Of a stretch of 64,000 nucleotides of DNA, positions 32,016 to 40,674 are shown piece after piece. Position 1 is the first letter of the stretch, and every line of letters begins with the position of its first letter. The notes under the pieces were generated by a model. It saw nothing but the letters and a program-made list of their open reading frames with translations, was not told the DNA's origin and did not search any database. Source of the stretch: Salinibacterium sp. SWN248 (GTDB lineage Bacteria > Actinomycetota > Actinomycetes > Actinomycetales > Microbacteriaceae). The stretch spans positions 434,001 to 498,000 of the forward strand of contig NZ_JADYWW010000001.1 of assembly GCF_015864575.1 (NCBI RefSeq). The letters run 5' to 3'. A program made the position numbers and the translations under genes.

Positions 32016-34820
32016 TTAGCTAGCACCCTCCGCAATTGCCCGGGCGGCAGCAGCATCCGAAGTTCGCCCCAGCTTGTCGAGACTTTCGGCCAGGTCAAAC
32101 GCCGTGATCTGACGTAGGCGCTCGTGGTTGGCAGCTTGCTCCATCACTGACTGCAGCACCGCCACAGCTTCGTCGTGACGGCCCTCGCCGGCCAAGACGT
32201 TGGCAACGAAGCGTTCGCAGTTCGCACCCGCAACGGGATCGCCCGCCGCGCGGTATTCGTCGGCTGCTGTGAGTGCCAGTGCCACCGACTCCTTCGGCTT
32301 TCCGAGGCTCGCGAGCGCGCGTGCCTTCGAGTCGGTCACGTCGGCATGCAACCAATCGGCGTTGTGTTCGGCGGCCAACGCCAGCACCTCATCCAGTGCC
32401 TCAAGGCCGGCGGCGTTGCCCGCTTCGGCGTGAGCGCGCCCCGACTGGTGCAGCACGCGCACAAGCAGGTTGAGGTCATCGGGCGTAGCGCGAGCATGCG
32501 TCACAGCATTCTCGAGCAACGTTGCGGCAGTCTCGTGATCGCCGTGTTGCGCGTGCACACTCGCGCTGTCAGCGAGCGTCCGTGCTGCACTCTGGGTGTC
32601 GCCGGACTCGAGGTACAGCTCCGTTGCGGTCTCCCAGGTGCCAACAGCAGAACCCGGTTCGCCAGAGTCAGCGAAACCGTGCCCGAGCCAGAACAGAGTC
32701 TCGCCGCGGCTGCCAGGCGCGGTCTGCGCAGCAGTCTCTTCTTCGAACAGCGAGAGCAAAAGCTCGATGGCTTCTGCCGACTCTCCGCCGCGCACGAGCG
32801 CTCGGCCGAGGGCGTAGCGCGCCCCTACGGTCTCGATCTCGAGGCGTTCGGCATAGCGGATTCCGAGACGGAAGCGACCAGCGGCATCCGTGAACTGTTC
32901 GGCTTCGTCATAGAGGCGTCCGGCCAGAATGGTGGTGTCGTGCAGCGGGCCAGCAGCATCGATCGCATTGGCGCATTCGGCCGCCGCATCCGCGCTAGCG
33001 GCACCGGCAGCGAACTGGCCGCCACTGCCCAAAATGCGGGCACGAAGCGCGTGAGCGTGGGCCAAAACACCACGGTTGGATGTCGCCCCCAGCAGATCAT
33101 CAAGGTGCGCGAGTGCGCGATCAGTGTCGCCAGCGGTGGCCGCCAGGTCGGAAAGATACCGCAGCGCGTGGGCGCGCAGCAGGGGCATCTCGCCAGCCTC
33201 GGCGTGCACGAGCGCACTCGCCGCAAGCTTCGTCACAGCCTCGAGATCGGGCTCCTCGCCGCGCAGCAGCACGCTCAGTAGTGACAGTTCGATGTCGGCG
33301 ATTTGCGCGGGAGCCAACTCCTCCGAGACGCCAACAGCGACGCTCAGTTTGTCGAAATCGTCTTGCTCGGCGCGACCAAACAGTGAGAGGCCGAGCAGCT
33401 CTTCGAGCGACGCTTGCGCCTCGTTGCCGTGCTCACGGAGAGCCGGGATGCGTTCGGCGAGAGCAGCCTCGGCTGCAGCGAGATCGCCGGTAGCCACCAG
33501 CCCAGCAACCAACGTGCTCAGGGCAGCAGTGCGCTCCGTGCCCGTTGCCAAATCCGCAGCCTTACGCGCGGCGGGCAACGCGGTGGGCAGCCAACCGATT
33601 GCGGTCAGCTCTTCTGCTCGCAGCAGCCAGCCGGCGGCATCCGTCGGTTCGGCGTCGGCGGGAGTGGGGGCGGCAAGAGTTTCACTCGTGAGGCTGAGGG
33701 GATAGTTCTCGTTGGCGAGATTCTTAGCCTTCTGGATGCGCGTGGCGCGGTAGTTGTTGTCGGCGCGTTCGTCGAACTGGTCGCCGATCCGGCGCGCGGC
33801 AGCCCACGTGGCGGTGGCAAGTTCTTCGGCGGTCCAGGTGCCGTCGTGCTCTCCGAAGAGTGCCGTGAGGTCGTTGCTTTCGGCGCCGCGAACAACTTGC
33901 TCGCCGAAGGCGGCCGCGGTCACGGCGTCGAGCAGCACGCCGGCCGCAACCAAGCCGGAGAACTGGCCGTCGGCGTTGAGCTGGTCGTGCACAAACCACG
34001 AGAGGTGGCGTTCGAGCATGGCGAGGCCACGGGCTTCATTGCCGGTGACGGCGCAGAAGATGAAGTGATTGGCGATGATGCTGAGGTTGTCGGCGTTGTC
34101 GCGGGCGAGGTTGTAGCTGCGAAAGTGGGCGGCGCGAGCATCATCGAGGCGGCCGGCGCGCAGGTAGGGGAGTAGGGCGCGCGAAAGGGCGGCTTCTGGC
34201 TCGTCGCCGCAGCTGTAGCCACCTTCGATGAGTTCGTCGAAGAGCACGATGGCTTCGGCGTCGCGCCCTGTTTCTGTGAGGAAGCCGCTGGCATCGCTGC
34301 GTACGCAGGCGTCACAGTGGCTGTAGTCGTCGCGGGGCGTCACGGCGAGTTGGGCGCGCAATTCTTCGGCGCGGTCGAGCTGGCCAAGACGCCAGGCCGT
34401 GGCGAACTGAGAGGTCAGCACGCCGCTCTGGCCGATTCCGGCGTCGCGGTAGTGGCTTTCCATGTCGGCGAGGGCGCCGGAGATGTCGTCGGTGCCGAAG
34501 ATGGGTGAGCTCGCGAGGGTCGTGGCGATCCACTTGAACTGCCACATGAGCCCGGCACCGCCCTCGACCACGTCGTCGGGAAAGCGCACGGGGTCAGCGT
34601 CGTGCTTGGCGAGGCACCACGCGAATGAGGAGAGCAGAGCTTCGGTGTCGCCAAGCTGATTGGCGGATGCCGTCAGCCGAATGCGCGCACGGTACTCCAA
34701 CTCTTCGTCCCCCAGTTCGACCGCGAGCGCAATCGCCTCATCGACGCGAGCTCGTTCCTCGGGGCCGAAGGCCATCGTGTCGATCTCGCTGAACAGTTCG
34801 GTGATGCGGGCGACGCTCAT
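32016..34820 (-). CDS. Large helical TPR-like protein, partner of the HSP90-family ATPase
   Basis: 934 residues, almost entirely Ala/Leu/Glu-rich helical repeats of about 34-40 residues with TPR-like spacing, for example ARTLADSASVHAQHGDHETA, AVTHARATPDDLNLLVRVLH and SGRAHAEAGNAAGLEALDEVL. No membrane segment and no catalytic motif. A pair of Cys in HCDACVRSD near residue 190 is the only unusual motif. The start ATG overlaps the stop of the HSP90-family gene (ATGA), so the two are translationally coupled. In eukaryotes TPR proteins are HSP90 co-chaperones; the same partnership is suggested here by gene order. Confidence 0.75.
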   Translation of the reverse strand: MSVARITELFSEIDTMAFGPEERARVDEAIALAVELGDEELEYRARIRLTASANQLGDTEALLSSFAWCLAKHDADPVRFPDDVVEGGAGLMWQFKWIATTLASSPIFGTDDISGALADMESHYRDAGIGQSGVLTSQFATAWRLGQLDRAEELRAQLAVTPRDDYSHCDACVRSDASGFLTETGRDAEAIVLFDELIEGGYSCGDEPEAALSRALLPYLRAGRLDDARAAHFRSYNLARDNADNLSIIANHFIFCAVTGNEARGLAMLERHLSWFVHDQLNADGQFSGLVAAGVLLDAVTAAAFGEQVVRGAESNDLTALFGEHDGTWTAEELATATWAAARRIGDQFDERADNNYRATRIQKAKNLANENYPLSLTSETLAAPTPADAEPTDAAGWLLRAEELTAIGWLPTALPAARKAADLATGTERTAALSTLVAGLVATGDLAAAEAALAERIPALREHGNEAQASLEELLGLSLFGRAEQDDFDKLSVAVGVSEELAPAQIADIELSLLSVLLRGEEPDLEAVTKLAASALVHAEAGEMPLLRAHALRYLSDLAATAGDTDRALAHLDDLLGATSNRGVLAHAHALRARILGSGGQFAAGAASADAAAECANAIDAAGPLHDTTILAGRLYDEAEQFTDAAGRFRLGIRYAERLEIETVGARYALGRALVRGGESAEAIELLLSLFEEETAAQTAPGSRGETLFWLGHGFADSGEPGSAVGTWETATELYLESGDTQSAARTLADSASVHAQHGDHETAATLLENAVTHARATPDDLNLLVRVLHQSGRAHAEAGNAAGLEALDEVLALAAEHNADWLHADVTDSKARALASLGKPKESVALALTAADEYRAAGDPVAGANCERFVANVLAGEGRHDEAVAVLQSVMEQAANHERLRQITAFDLAESLDKLGRTSDAAAARAIAEGAS

Positions 34821-36676
34821 AGGGAAGAACTTTCTGGGAGGGAATCACCGAGTGCGACACTCATGGCGATCAGATCTGACATGGAATTGGTCATCATGGC
34901 GCGGTCGCGCACGCTGAGGGGGCGTTGGCTGGTGAGAAGGGCTTGAACGTAGAGCAGTTCGATGGTGCGGGAGAAGACGGCGTCATCACTCAGGGTGGAG
35001 AGGGTGACGACGACGGGGTTGTTCCAGTTGAGGCACAGGCGGGCGAGAGATTTACTGGTGCCGTCGCTAGCGAGGCGTTCCTCGGCGAACGCATCCATTT
35101 TGCCGAGCACGTCTTTCCACAACCCGGGGCGACTGATTTCGCGGGCCGCCCGACGGTCGATGGAACGCAAGACTTCGGGGTCGGCGAGGTAGAGGCCCGT
35201 GACGTCGGTGGCGGGAACGCCGCGCACAATCACAGCGCAGCCGGCATCCGCGAGTACAGCGCTGGCACGGTCTTCGAGCTTCACCACAAGGCTGCGCGCA
35301 TCAAGCGGTGGCACCTCGAGAAAGTCGAGTTCGTCGAGCACGCTCACGCGGTCGACGGTGAGGCCGTCGACGAGGGTGGGGAGTAGGCGGGCGATCTCGG
35401 TGTCGTAGATGTAGCCACCGTTGATCACAGGACGGTCGGGGCTCGCGATGCTCGCGATCTGCCGAAATTCGTCCACCGTTTCGGCATAACGCAACTGCGT
35501 GTGATCCCGAGTGAGGCTCTCGATCGTCATGCGCCCGAGCGTGGTTTCGACGCTCAGCCACGGAGTGATGAACTTCGCTAGTTCTTCGTCGTGGATCACG
35601 AGGGACTTGAGGGCGAGTGAATGAATTTGCACAAAGTCGTTGAGCTGGGCCGGATGCCGGGCCGCCATTTCCAGCACCCACTGCCGCAGCACCGTGCCGA
35701 TTGCCGCCCGCGTGTGCTCGAGGATGTCGTCGTCCACGAGCGATTCGCGGCTCGCCGTCGGGGTGAGCGAGGTGCTGTTCAGCACGACGCGCACGAAGAA
35801 CGCCCAGTCGGGCAGCAGTGCATCCACGTTTTCGCTCAGCAGCATCCGGCCAAGGTAAACGCGGTTTGCTTGACGAGCTCCTGGCGGTGGCGAGTGGGGC
35901 AACACATAGGCAACACCCGTGGTGCTGGTGCCGGGCACACTCAACGGAATGGCGGCGAAGGGCTCAACGCCGAGCAACTCGCGACCGTAGATCAGCAGCT
36001 CGGATGCCGTGGCCGTGTGCGCATCAAGGAACGGAGCATCGTGCGTGACGGTTTCAACACCGCCGCCCGGCAGGTCAACGCGAACTGCCACCGGCAGAAA
36101 CTCGGCGAAGGTCGACGCGAGCGAGAGCACCGTCGAGGTGCCGAGCAAGTCGTGCTGATCAAAGCGAGGCTTGAGCGAGACGGTGGTGCCGATGGGGAGG
36201 TCGCCCTCCAACTCGCGCACGCTGAACGTGCCGTCGCTATTGCCGATCCACTCCACTGGGGCTGAGCCGCGAGCGGAGCGGGACTGAATCACAATCTGGT
36301 CGGCCACCATGAAGCAGCTCAATAATCCGATGCCAAACTGCCCGAGGTAGTCGCTGCGGGGAAGGTCGAAGATGTCGCGTTTCGAGGAGCGCCCGACGGT
36401 CGAGAGCAGCTCGGTCATTTCATCGGCGGTGAGCCCGATGCCGTCATCCTGAAACCGGAATGTGTCGTTGTGCTCGCTGAGGGGAGTGATGCGGATGCCG
36501 CGGCTCGCGTCGTCACCGTCGAGCTCAACCCGGGCGGCGAGAGCGTCGCGCCCGTTCTGCAGGAGTTCGCGCAAATACACTCGCGGACTCGAGTAGATGT
36601 GCTTGCTCAGGAGGTCAACGACTCCCGTGAGGTTCACTTGAAAGGAGTGGAGATCGTCTCGGGAATCGGCGTTCAC
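34817..36676 (-). CDS. HSP90-family GHKL ATPase (non-canonical HtpG)
   Basis: 619 residues. The N-terminal GHKL ATP site is intact: ELLQNGRDAL near residues 37-46 (canonical HtpG has ISNASDAL), FQDDGIGL near 75-82, and YLGQFGIGLLSCFMVAD near 108-124. The middle domain contains RVYLGRMLLSENVDALLPDWAF. The end is SLPESSSL with no MEEVD-type tail. Divergence in the ATP-lid and N-box marks it as a paralogous branch called HSP90 family protein. It is the first gene of an operon with the TPR-like protein, divergent from clpB. The shared intergenic region has a HAIR element. Confidence 0.85.
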   Translation of the reverse strand: MNADSRDDLHSFQVNLTGVVDLLSKHIYSSPRVYLRELLQNGRDALAARVELDGDDASRGIRITPLSEHNDTFRFQDDGIGLTADEMTELLSTVGRSSKRDIFDLPRSDYLGQFGIGLLSCFMVADQIVIQSRSARGSAPVEWIGNSDGTFSVRELEGDLPIGTTVSLKPRFDQHDLLGTSTVLSLASTFAEFLPVAVRVDLPGGGVETVTHDAPFLDAHTATASELLIYGRELLGVEPFAAIPLSVPGTSTTGVAYVLPHSPPPGARQANRVYLGRMLLSENVDALLPDWAFFVRVVLNSTSLTPTASRESLVDDDILEHTRAAIGTVLRQWVLEMAARHPAQLNDFVQIHSLALKSLVIHDEELAKFITPWLSVETTLGRMTIESLTRDHTQLRYAETVDEFRQIASIASPDRPVINGGYIYDTEIARLLPTLVDGLTVDRVSVLDELDFLEVPPLDARSLVVKLEDRASAVLADAGCAVIVRGVPATDVTGLYLADPEVLRSIDRRAAREISRPGLWKDVLGKMDAFAEERLASDGTSKSLARLCLNWNNPVVVTLSTLSDDAVFSRTIELLYVQALLTSQRPLSVRDRAMMTNSMSDLIAMSVALGDSLPESSSL

Positions 36677-36750
36677 CCCAAAAGTCTCTCATCTGTTGAC
36701 CGATCTCTCGAAGTACACAGCGTTCACCTAGCCACGAGTGACCGCGCGGG

Positions 36751-36777
36751 TATAAAGTTGAGTCATCTCAACTCAAG
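36751..36777 (+). promoter_or_regulatory. clpB promoter with HAIR (HspR-binding) element
   Basis: TTGAGT-N7-ACTCAAG at 36758-36777 matches the HspR-associated inverted repeat (consensus CTTGAGT-N7-ACTCAAG), missing only the first base. A -10-like TATAAA (36751-36756) directly precedes it, so bound HspR would block clpB transcription. The divergent HSP90-TPR operon starts 75 bp away on the other side and may also be controlled. HspR itself is not in the window. Confidence 0.85.
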
Positions 36778-36795
36778 TTTGTGGAGGGTTTGTAA

Positions 36796-38958
36796 ATGGC
36801 GAACATGCAGGGTGCCCCAAGTACCGATGACGAGCAAAAAAGTGCTCTCGAAAAGTACGGGGTAAATCTCACCGAGATTGCACGCAGTGGCAAGCTCGAC
36901 CCCGTGATCGGACGTGACGCCGAAATTCGTCGTGTCAGTCAAGTGCTGACGCGACGCACGAAGAACAACCCTGTACTCATTGGTGAGCCCGGTGTCGGAA
37001 AGACGGCCGTTGTTGAAGGCCTCGCTCAGCGCATCATCGCCGGAGACGTTGCCGACTCCCTCAAAGACAAGCAGCTCATCTCCCTCGACCTCGCTGCCCT
37101 CGTCGCCGGTGCCAAGTACCGCGGCGAGTTCGAAGAGCGCCTCAAGGCCGTGCTGAAAGAGATCAAAGACTCCGACGGCCAAGTCATCACCTTCATTGAC
37201 GAACTTCACACCCTCATGGGCGCTGGCGGTGGCGACGGTTCGGTCGCGGCATCCAACATGCTCAAGCCCATGTTGGCCCGTGGCGAACTGCGATTGATCG
37301 GTGCCACAACGCTCGACGAGTACCGCCAATACATCGAGAAGGATGCCGCACTTGAGCGCCGCTTCCAGCAAGTGTTCGTTGGTGAGCCTTCCGTCGAAGA
37401 CACCGTCGCGATTTTGCGTGGCCTCAAGGAGCGTTACGAAGCCCACCACAAGGTGACCATCGCTGACTCCGCGCTGGTAGCAGCCGCAGCACTCAGCAAC
37501 CGCTACATCTCGGGCCGCAAACTTCCCGACAAAGCGATCGACCTCATCGACGAGGCGGCAAGCCACCTCAAGATGGAGATCGATTCCTCGCCCGTTGAGA
37601 TCGACAAGCTCAAGCGTGCCGTTGATCGCCTGCGCATCGAAGAGCACGCTCTCAAGAAGGAGAAAGACGAGGCGTCGAAGGCGCGACTCGCAAAGCTCCG
37701 CGAAGATCTCGCCAGCCAAAGCAAATTGCTGAACGAGTTGGAAGGGCGCTGGAAGCTCGAAAAGGCGAGCCTGACCGACGTCGGTGAGCTGAAGACTCGC
37801 CTCAACGATGCTCGTATTGCCTCCGAGCGCGCGATGCGTGACGGCGATTACCAAAAGGTGTCGAAGCTCGAGTACGAGACGATCCCGTCAATCCAACGCG
37901 CCCTCGTCACCGCCGAAAGCAACGAGCCAACCGGTCCCCGCATGGTCAATGACCAGGTGACCGAAGAAGACATTGCTGCCGTTGTGGCCGCGTGGACAGG
38001 CATCCCTGTCGATCGCCTCACCGAGGGCGAGACCGAGAAGCTGCTTCACCTCGAAGCAGAACTCGGCAAGCGTCTCATCGGTCAAAAGGAAGCGGTGCAA
38101 GCGGTCTCTGAGGCGGTTCGCCGCACGCGGGCCGGAATCTCCGACCCCGACCGCCCCACCGGCTCGTTCCTGTTCCTCGGCCCCACCGGCGTCGGAAAGA
38201 CCGAGCTCGCGAAGGCTCTCGCTCAGTACCTCTTCAATGACGAGAAAGCTCTCGTGCGCATCGACATGAGCGAGTACGGCGAGAAGTTCTCCGTCTCGCG
38301 CCTCGTCGGTGCCCCTCCCGGTTACATCGGATTCGAACAGGGCGGTCAGCTGACCGAGGCTGTGCGCCGTCGCCCCTACTCGGTGATCCTGCTCGACGAG
38401 GTCGAAAAGGCGCACCCTGAGGTCTTCGACATTCTCCTGCAGGTGCTCGATGATGGTCGTCTCACCGATGGCCAGGGCCGCACTGTCGACTTCCGCAACG
38501 TCATCCTGATTCTCACCAGCAACTTGGGCAGCCAGTTCATCACTGACCAAGAGCTGCCGTGGGATGCCCGCAAGGCCGCCGTCGATGACCTCGTACGCAA
38601 GTCGTTCAAGCCGGAGTTCATCAACCGTCTCGACGACATCGTGGTGTTCCAGCCGCTCTCAACCGACGACCTTAGTCAGATCGTTGAGCTCGATATCGAC
38701 CGTTTGGGCAAGCGCCTCACCGATCGTCGCCTGCAGCTTGCTGTGACCCCGGATGCTCGCACCTGGCTTTCGGAGCGCGGCTACGACCCCATCTACGGCG
38801 CACGACCGCTCCGCCGACTCATGCAGCGCGAGATCGACGACAAGCTCGCCAAGGCGTTGCTCGCTGGCGAGATTCGCGATGGTGACACCGTGCTCGTGGG
38901 GCTCGCCGAAAACGGCGAAGGCCTCAAGGTGTCTCGGTCGGAGCCTGACGCCGGCTAA
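36796..38958 (+). CDS. clpB: ClpB-type AAA+ disaggregase lacking the N-domain
   Basis: 720 residues. The two AAA+ modules are complete: Walker A1 GEPGVGKTA near 63-71, Walker B1 FIDELH near 131, a coiled-coil middle domain (about residues 268-385), Walker A2 GPTGVGKTE near 462, and Walker B2 [12 protein letters not shown]. The double-Clp N-domain of typical ClpB (about 140 residues) is absent: the protein begins just before the first AAA+ module. The middle domain marks it as ClpB rather than ClpA/ClpC, and no ClpP-binding IGF loop is seen. It refolds aggregated proteins with ATP in the cytosol. The start is set by GGAGGG 10 nt upstream. HAIR control is expected. Confidence 0.92.
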   Translation: MANMQGAPSTDDEQKSALEKYGVNLTEIARSGKLDPVIGRDAEIRRVSQVLTRRTKNNPVLIGEPGVGKTAVVEGLAQRIIAGDVADSLKDKQLISLDLAALVAGAKYRGEFEERLKAVLKEIKDSDGQVITFIDELHTLMGAGGGDGSVAASNMLKPMLARGELRLIGATTLDEYRQYIEKDAALERRFQQVFVGEPSVEDTVAILRGLKERYEAHHKVTIADSALVAAAALSNRYISGRKLPDKAIDLIDEAASHLKMEIDSSPVEIDKLKRAVDRLRIEEHALKKEKDEASKARLAKLREDLASQSKLLNELEGRWKLEKASLTDVGELKTRLNDARIASERAMRDGDYQKVSKLEYETIPSIQRALVTAESNEPTGPRMVNDQVTEEDIAAVVAAWTGIPVDRLTEGETEKLLHLEAELGKRLIGQKEAVQAVSEAVRRTRAGISDPDRPTGSFLFLGPTGVGKTELAKALAQYLFNDEKALVRIDMSEYGEKFSVSRLVGAPPGYIGFEQGGQLTEAVRRRPYSVILLDEVEKAHPEVFDILLQVLDDGRLTDGQGRTVDFRNVILILTSNLGSQFITDQELPWDARKAAVDDLVRKSFKPEFINRLDDIVVFQPLSTDDLSQIVELDIDRLGKRLTDRRLQLAVTPDARTWLSERGYDPIYGARPLRRLMQREIDDKLAKALLAGEIRDGDTVLVGLAENGEGLKVSRSEPDAG

Positions 38959-38965
38959 ACCGCGC

Positions 38966-39025
38966 GCTAAGGCAACCGCTAAGGCAACCGCTAAGGCAAC
39001 CGCTAAGGCAACCGCTAAGGCAACC
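38966..39025. repeat. Five perfect tandem copies of a 12-bp repeat
   Basis: The unit GCTAAGGCAACC recurs five times without change at 38966-39025, and a sixth, degenerate copy (GCTGAGATGAACC) follows. It fills the gap between the stop of clpB and the stop of the convergent xth gene. In one forward frame it would encode KATA repeats, in the opposite strand LAVA repeats, but no gene start serves either. A perfect short array of this kind usually varies in copy number between strains. Confidence 0.9.
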
Positions 39026-39040
39026 GCTGAGATGAACCGC

Positions 39041-39877
39041 TTAGAGAAACATGGGCCGATCGTCGTCGTTCTCGGTGTCGATCGCGAGTTCGACGACAAC
39101 GGGAACGTGGTCGCTTGGGCCATCGCCCTTGCGCTCTTCGCGGTCGATCGATGCGCCCGTCACGAGTTCGTCGAATGCGGGCGAACCGAGCACGAAGTCG
39201 ATGCGCATTCCCTCATTGCGCGGGAACCGCAGGCGCTGGTAGTCCCAGTAGGTATAGCCCTCGATGTTGCGGCTGCGGAGAGTATCGATCATCCCTGCTT
39301 CTTCAAAGGCCCGGAAGGCTGCGCGTTCGGCGTCGCTCACGTGAGTCTTGCCCTCGAAGGCTGCGATGTCCCAGACGTCGTGATCGAAGGGGGCAATGTT
39401 GAAATCACCCATCAGGGCGAGAGGCTGTTCCGGATTGTCGCGCATCCATTGAGCAGCTTGCGTCTTGAGGTTAGCGAGCCACTCGAGCTTGTAGGGGTAG
39501 TGCGGGTTGTCGAGCTCGCGGCCATTGGGCACGTAGAGGCTCCAGAGTCGGGCACCCTCAACGGTGACGCCAAGCGCGCGCGCTTCGATCGGCACCGTGC
39601 CGTCATCGAGCGCTTTGCCAAAGCCGGGCTGGGTGTCGAAGCCGACCGAGACATCCTCCATGGGAAGGCGGCTCGCGAAGGCCACGCCATTCCACTGGTT
39701 GAGGCCGTGGAGCTCGACCTCGTAGCCCGCTTCGGTGAACGCTTCGAGAGGAAATTGCTCGGGCTTGCACTTGATTTCTTGCATCGCCAGTACGTCAATA
39801 TCTTCGCGGAGCAGCCAGTCAACGACGCGGCTGACTCGGGTTCTGATGGAGTTCACGTTCCAAGTGGCAATGAGCAT
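39041..39877 (-). CDS. xth: Exodeoxyribonuclease III
   Basis: 278 residues, EEP-superfamily nuclease that cuts DNA at abasic sites and trims 3' ends in base-excision repair. Catalytic motifs in order: WNVNSIRTR near 6-14, AMQEIKCK with the metal-binding Glu near 34, SLYVPNGRE near 112, GDFNIAPFD near 157 and GPSDHVPVVVEL near 254-265. It converges with clpB; the 12-bp repeat array lies between them. Start ATG 39877 is supported by family alignment. Confidence 0.92.
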   Translation of the reverse strand: MLIATWNVNSIRTRVSRVVDWLLREDIDVLAMQEIKCKPEQFPLEAFTEAGYEVELHGLNQWNGVAFASRLPMEDVSVGFDTQPGFGKALDDGTVPIEARALGVTVEGARLWSLYVPNGRELDNPHYPYKLEWLANLKTQAAQWMRDNPEQPLALMGDFNIAPFDHDVWDIAAFEGKTHVSDAERAAFRAFEEAGMIDTLRSRNIEGYTYWDYQRLRFPRNEGMRIDFVLGSPAFDELVTGASIDREERKGDGPSDHVPVVVELAIDTENDDDRPMFL

Positions 39878-39948
39878 GCTTCAACGGTAATAGGTCTACC
39901 CCCGCATTGGGCGACGACAGGGGCGGCCCCGCCCCGTAAAGTCATCGT

Positions 39949-40092
39949 ATGCAGCAAGATATCCTTCTCGATGAAGCTGCGGCGAAGGCTGACCGTCTCG
40001 ACCGCCGCAACGCGACAATCGTCGCCACCTTGGGCTTCGTGGGCGTCACCATCTCGGGTGTTTTGCTGGTTTTCGGCGAGACCATCCTCTAG
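39949..40092 (+). CDS. 47-residue single-span membrane peptide upstream of pyrE
   Basis: ATG 39949 opens a 47-residue frame: an acidic/basic amphipathic N-terminus (QQDILLDEAAAKADRLDRR) followed by one hydrophobic segment (TIVATLGFVGVTISGVLLVF) and a short tail. Its stop TAG overlaps the AGGAGG ribosome site used by the next start. A -10-like TAAAGT lies 7 nt before the ATG, so the mRNA may be leaderless. Looks like a genuine small membrane protein of unknown function, probably transcribed with pyrE. Confidence 0.65.
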   Translation: MQQDILLDEAAAKADRLDRRNATIVATLGFVGVTISGVLLVFGETIL

Positions 40093-40126
40093 GAGGTCCG
40101 CGACAATGGGTATTCTGTACTCGTGA
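40091..40126 (+). promoter_or_regulatory. pyrE leader: six-codon ORF and possible leaderless promoter
   Basis: AGGAGG at 40091-40096 is 10 nt before an ATG (40106) that encodes only MGILYS and stops at TGA 40124-40126, overlapping the pyrE GTG as GTGA. The same stretch contains TATTCT (40111-40116), a -10 box placed to start transcription at that GTG. So pyrE may be translated through a short leader ORF, or from a leaderless transcript, or both. Confidence 0.55.
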
Positions 40127-40674
40127 CCGACGCCAAGCAACAGCTCATTGAGCACATTTCCGCCGATGCCGTGTTCCACGGTGATTTCACTTTGACGAGC
40201 GGAAAGAAGGCCACCTACTACGTCGACATGCGTCGCGTCAGCCTCGACCACCGCGTCGCTCCGCTCATCGGTCAGGTCATGATTGACCTCATCGCCGATG
40301 TGCCAGACATCGTTGCTGTCGGAGGGATGACGATGGGGGCCGACCCGATCGCCGCCGCAATTCTTCACCAGGGTGCGGCCCGCGGCCTCACCTACGACGC
40401 TTTTGTCGTGCGCAAGGAGCCCAAGGATCACGGCCGTGGTCGTCAGGTCGAAGGGCCTGAGCTCGAAGGCAAGCGCGTCATTGTTCTTGAAGACACCTCG
40501 ACGACCGGTGGTTCACCACTTGCTGCTATCGAGGCGCTCGAGAAAGTCGGCGCCATTATTGCCGGCGTTGCCGTTGTCGTTGATCGTGACACTGGCGCCA
40601 AGGAGCGCATCGAGGCCGCCGGCTACCCCTACTTTTCAGCGATCGGGCTTGGTGATTTGGGGCTTACTCCGTGA
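40123..40674 (+). CDS. pyrE: Orotate phosphoribosyltransferase
   Basis: 183 residues. It joins orotate to PRPP to make OMP in de novo pyrimidine synthesis, in the cytosol. The PRPP-binding motif VIVLEDTSTTGGS is near residues 122-134; the catalytic loop Lys lies in VRKEPKDHGRGRQ. The start is a GTG at 40123, overlapping a six-codon ORF. The next gene overlaps its stop as GTGA, so pyrE is translationally linked to a cell-envelope gene. Confidence 0.93.
   Translation: MTDAKQQLIEHISADAVFHGDFTLTSGKKATYYVDMRRVSLDHRVAPLIGQVMIDLIADVPDIVAVGGMTMGADPIAAAILHQGAARGLTYDAFVVRKEPKDHGRGRQVEGPELEGKRVIVLEDTSTTGGSPLAAIEALEKVGAIIAGVAVVVDRDTGAKERIEAAGYPYFSAIGLGDLGLTP

Noticed and set aside
38753-40126. Open frame of 457 codons on the plus strand spanning the clpB end, the 12-bp array, xth and the pyrE leader
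   Set aside because: It overlaps two well-supported genes in other frames; only its last codons (the MGILYS leader) have independent support.
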